From an uncultured Chelatococcus sp. (GTDB lineage Bacteria > Pseudomonadota > Alphaproteobacteria > Rhizobiales > Beijerinckiaceae): DNA of 47,349 bases. The position numbers were made by a program, and so were the translations under genes. The stretch covers positions 1 through 47,349 of the forward strand of contig CALMIK010000026.1 in assembly GCA_937863995.1 (NCBI GenBank), written 5' to 3'. This document shows positions 44,601-47,349 of the stretch, piece after piece. The stretch's first letter is position 1; each line of letters begins with the position of its first letter. The notes under the pieces were generated by a model. The model was not told the DNA's origin, made no database searches, and worked only from the letters and a program-made list of their open reading frames with translations.

Positions 44601-47161
44601 GCCGCGACCTCCTTGCTGCTGCCGCCACGCTCGATAACGGACCGGACGGCCGGGAAGATGCAGACGACGCGCGTGCCTCCGCCCGCCACCGGCGATGCCT
44701 CGATGCGCCCGCCGTGCAACGCGACGAAGGCGCGCACCAGCGACAACCCGACATCGACGGAAAGCCCGACATCCCCGCCCGCCGCCTCGCGCGACAGCAG
44801 CCGGTCGATCTGCGCCTGCGCCAGCCCCCGCCCGCTGCCGGCGACCGCAAGCCGCACGAGGCTCTCGTCGCGCTCGGCGGAGACGGTGATGGAACCGCCG
44901 CTCTCCGAAGCAGCGAGCGCGCTCGACAGCAGATTGTAAAGCACCTGCCGCACACGCTTGCCGTCGCCCTCGAACGTGCCGATGTCCACGGGCACGTCGA
45001 CCCGCAGCCTGACATCCATCTCGGACAGCCTGTCCTCGACGCCACGGATGGCGGCGGCGACGGCTTCCGCCACGTCGACGTCGCCGAACGTCATCTCGAC
45101 GCCGCCGTTGTCGATGGTCGCGAGGTCAAGGATGTCGTTGATGAGCGTCAGCAGGCTCTCGGACGAGCGGGTGATGTGATCGGCGTATTCGCGCTGCTTG
45201 GCGTTGAGCGGCCCGACCGTCTCCTCCGCCAGCAGCTGGGCGAAGCCGATGGCGCTGGTGAGGGGCGAGCGCAGCTCGTAGGATACGTGATGCAGGAAGT
45301 CGTCGCGAATGCGCGACGCGGTCTCGAGCGCCTCGTTGCGCTCGGTCAACGCCCGCTCCACGGAGACGCTCGCGGTCATGTCGGTGAAGGTGATGAGCGT
45401 GGAGCCGTCCGGCAGCGGCGCCGTCGCGCAGTCGAGCGCTGCGCCGTCCAGGCGCGTCACCCGGAACGTGCGGCGCGTGCGCGCGTCGTGCAATCCCGCG
45501 ACCGCCATGCGGATGTCGGCCCACACGCCCGCGTCCGTCGACAGCGCCGCGCAACGGCCAGCAATGACGTCGACGTGCGGACGCCCGGCGATGGTGTCGT
45601 CGTCGAGCTGCCAAAGGTCGGAGAACGCCGGGTTGGAGAGCTTGAGGCCGCCGTCCGAACCGAACACCGCGACACCCTCGCGCAGCGAGTCCAGCGTCTC
45701 GCCCTGCATGCGCATGAGCGCGTTGTAGCGCGACTCGAGGCTGAAGCGCTCGGTTGCATCATCGAACACATAAGTGACGCCGCCACCCGAAGCCCCACCC
45801 TTGCCCGGCACATTGGGCGTCACCGCGACGCGCAGTGTGCGGCCATCCGGCAGATACCACCAGAAGTCCTGCGGCTCGCTGGCGCGATAGGCCATCAGCA
45901 GCTCGCCCTTCCACTTGCGGAAATCGGCCTGCTCCGGCAGCTTGCGCTCGCTGCGCAGCCGCTCCAGCACGTCGCCGTCCGACGGCCCGGCGGCGAGGAA
46001 CGCCTCCTCGAGCCCCCACAGCTTGCGATAGGCCGCGTTGTGGAACACCAGCCGCTTGCCCGCATCGAAAATGGCCACGGCCGTCGGCAGCCGGTCGAGC
46101 GTGCGGGCGTGCGCCTGCTTCAAGCGCTCCAGATCCTCGCGGGCGAGCTCCACCGCGGTCACGTCGGTCGCCATGCCGGCGGTGCCGCTGCCGCCGGGGC
46201 TCTCCACCACGTCGAGGGCAAGCCGCGTCCCCCGCAGCGTGGTTTTCACCCGGCCAGCATAAATGCCCGCGCTCGCCACCGCCTGCCGCGCCGCCGCGCG
46301 GGCAGGCGCATCCAGAATTTCGATCTGCCGGGCGACGACTTCCGCCCCGTCCGCCGCGCCGACAGCCGCCGCATAGGCAAGGTTCACCCAGATCAGCGTC
46401 CCGTCGCGGTCGCGCAGCCAGACCGGCTGCGCCAGTGCGTCGAGCATGGTCCGCAGCGCCGAAAGGTCGCCGCGCGCGCCGTTCAGCGCATCGCGCGCAC
46501 GCGCCAGCTCCTGGCGTTCGGCGGTGGCCTCGCGCAGGCGAAACACCGCCTGGCCACTGATGGCGCGCCCGTCGGCCTCGAAATACCGGCCGTCGATGGC
46601 GCGCAGCCCGAGGTGGAACCGCTCGCCGCCGTTCTTCAGCGCGTCGAGCGCGTTGCCCAATGCCTGCGCGTGAGAGGGCGCGAGCCACGCGCCGAAGGCC
46701 AGCACGCGCCGGGAAGGCTCGCCGGGAACGGCGATGTCCGTGTCGCCTTCGATCACCGGCTCACCGTTGCGGCTCGACCAGCTCACGATGATCTGCGGTT
46801 CGGCCGCCATCAGGGTGGCGTAGCGGTCGTGGCGGGCGCGCAGCTGCGCGAGTTCCTGCGCCAGCCGGACACCGGCGCGGCGCGCCCTCGCCCGTTCGCG
46901 CCCGAGCACGACCACCGCCATGGCGACGATCGACACGAGACCGACGAAACCGGCCAGAATGATGATGGAATGGGAAGCGGCGGGTACGCCGAAGTCAGCC
47001 AGCGGATCAGCCGGCGCCAGCGCGCTCGCCTGCTGGGCGCCAGCCGTACCGGCGGCGGCGCAGGCAAGAAGGCAGGCCAGCAGCCCGACCGGCGCGGGCC
47101 GGGCGAGCGCCGATACCGCCCCCCCGCATCGACGCCAAAGCGTGCGCGCCCTCGCCGTCAT
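44597..47161 (-). CDS. divL: DivL-like PAS-domain sensor pseudokinase
   Basis: DivL promotes CckA signalling to CtrA in the alphaproteobacterial cell cycle. ATG 47161 follows GGCGGGG; 854 residues. Order: signal-like hydrophobic segment (20-40), transmembrane span SIIILAGFVGLVSIVAMAVVVL (about 65-86), a coiled stretch, PAS-like regions over about 230-590 (for example LDRLPTAVAIFDAGKRLVFHN, MQGETLDSLREGVAVFG; longer ones quoted in part), HisKA, and HATPase_c. The H-box reads HHVSYELRSPLT with Tyr628 where the phospho-His should be, the DivL hallmark. The ATP lid is also degenerate: the G1 box is AGSGRG with Ala774 where Asp is expected, and the N-box has Ser in its second Asn position (NLLSSA). 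First gene of a tight five-gene operon. Confidence 0.9.
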   Translation of the reverse strand: MTARARTLWRRCGGAVSALARPAPVGLLACLLACAAAGTAGAQQASALAPADPLADFGVPAASHSIIILAGFVGLVSIVAMAVVVLGRERARARRAGVRLAQELAQLRARHDRYATLMAAEPQIIVSWSSRNGEPVIEGDTDIAVPGEPSRRVLAFGAWLAPSHAQALGNALDALKNGGERFHLGLRAIDGRYFEADGRAISGQAVFRLREATAERQELARARDALNGARGDLSALRTMLDALAQPVWLRDRDGTLIWVNLAYAAAVGAADGAEVVARQIEILDAPARAAARQAVASAGIYAGRVKTTLRGTRLALDVVESPGGSGTAGMATDVTAVELAREDLERLKQAHARTLDRLPTAVAIFDAGKRLVFHNAAYRKLWGLEEAFLAAGPSDGDVLERLRSERKLPEQADFRKWKGELLMAYRASEPQDFWWYLPDGRTLRVAVTPNVPGKGGASGGGVTYVFDDATERFSLESRYNALMRMQGETLDSLREGVAVFGSDGGLKLSNPAFSDLWQLDDDTIAGRPHVDVIAGRCAALSTDAGVWADIRMAVAGLHDARTRRTFRVTRLDGAALDCATAPLPDGSTLITFTDMTASVSVERALTERNEALETASRIRDDFLHHVSYELRSPLTSAIGFAQLLAEETVGPLNAKQREYADHITRSSESLLTLINDILDLATIDNGGVEMTFGDVDVAEAVAAAIRGVEDRLSEMDVRLRVDVPVDIGTFEGDGKRVRQVLYNLLSSALAASESGGSITVSAERDESLVRLAVAGSGRGLAQAQIDRLLSREAAGGDVGLSVDVGLSLVRAFVALHGGRIEASPVAGGGTRVVCIFPAVRSVIERGGSSKEVAA

Positions 47162-47182
47162 GAATCCCCGCCCGAGTAACAA

Positions 47183-47349
47183 AGTTCGATGACACCCGAT
47201 CCAGCAAGAATCGCGCCTCGAATCATCAGTACCTTACAGCCTCGGACAGATCATCAGAAAGTGGTTAACAGGAGGGAAACGATTGATTCCCCCAGCTATC
47301 CTAGGAGGATAGCCGGGTATTGTCACCCTCCGAGTCACTATGTCGCAGC
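47183..47349. promoter_or_regulatory. Upstream region of divL
   Basis: No gene is seen. A hairpin GCTATCCT-AGG-AGGATAGC lies at 47295-47313 without a T-run. A GGTTAACA half-site (around 47262-47269) resembles half of a CtrA box, but no second half is at the right spacing. Promoter elements are not clear. Confidence 0.35.

Noticed and set aside
47262..47269. Possible CtrA site upstream of divL
   Set aside because: Only one TTAAC half is present; the second half at 7-base spacing is missing.

Overview
The window is a high-GC chromosomal segment of an alphaproteobacterium, most likely of the order Hyphomicrobiales (Rhizobiales). The evidence is the gene order: rpsB-tsf-pyrH-frr-uppS-cdsA-dxr-rseP-bamA-lpxD-fabZ-lpxA-lpxI-lpxB, thrS-yidD-IscU-like-folE-hisI, and divL-tsaE/amgK-murU-addB-addA. 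Other support is LpxI in place of LpxH, ribosomal protein S2 with a C-terminal helix-hairpin-helix extension, a GTTC-N7-GTTC LexA box, and Rhizobiales-type intergenic palindromes. I cannot name a genus. I see no rRNA, tRNA, prophage, insertion sequence or CRISPR array.

Layout. 1-2.3 kb (+ strand): the end of NAD kinase, an exported protein built of three repeats, and a nitrilase-superfamily protein whose catalytic Cys is replaced by Ser. 2.3-9.9 kb: housekeeping genes on both strands (thrS, yidD, a MipA/OmpV porin-like protein, an IscU-like protein, folE, hisI, a small exported Cys protein, ndk, a glutathione S-transferase), with three copies of a palindromic intergenic repeat between them. 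9.95-14.9 kb (- strand): a complete branched-chain amino acid-type ABC transporter operon in the order livG-livF-livK-livH-livM, with strong hairpins just after livK. 15.2-19.7 kb (- strand): lipid A genes lpxD-fabZ-lpxA-lpxI-lpxB, the last four joined by 4-base overlaps. 19.8-30.7 kb (- strand): envelope biogenesis (bamA, rseP, dxr, cdsA, uppS) and translation or nucleotide genes (frr, pyrH, tsf, rpsB). 30.8-34.7 kb (- strand): dnaE, preceded by a large nested hairpin and an unlisted 32-codon membrane-peptide ORF directly behind a perfect LexA box. 34.8-35.3 kb: hspQ (+ strand). 35.3-47.2 kb (- strand): one tight operon of divL (cell-cycle pseudokinase), a tsaE-amgK fusion, murU, addB and addA.

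Functional themes. Much of the window makes or maintains the envelope: lipid A, fatty acid, isoprenoid carrier, phospholipid, outer-membrane insertion and muropeptide salvage. The right third joins DNA replication and repair (dnaE, addAB) to cell-cycle control (divL). The LexA-box peptide beside dnaE is the strongest candidate for something undescribed: it looks like an SOS-induced single-span membrane peptide of the kind represented by the Caulobacter division inhibitor SidA. Other points worth a second look are the Cys-to-Ser nitrilase homologue, the covarying repeat family, the structured rpsB leader, and an intrinsic terminator only 15 nt before lpxD.
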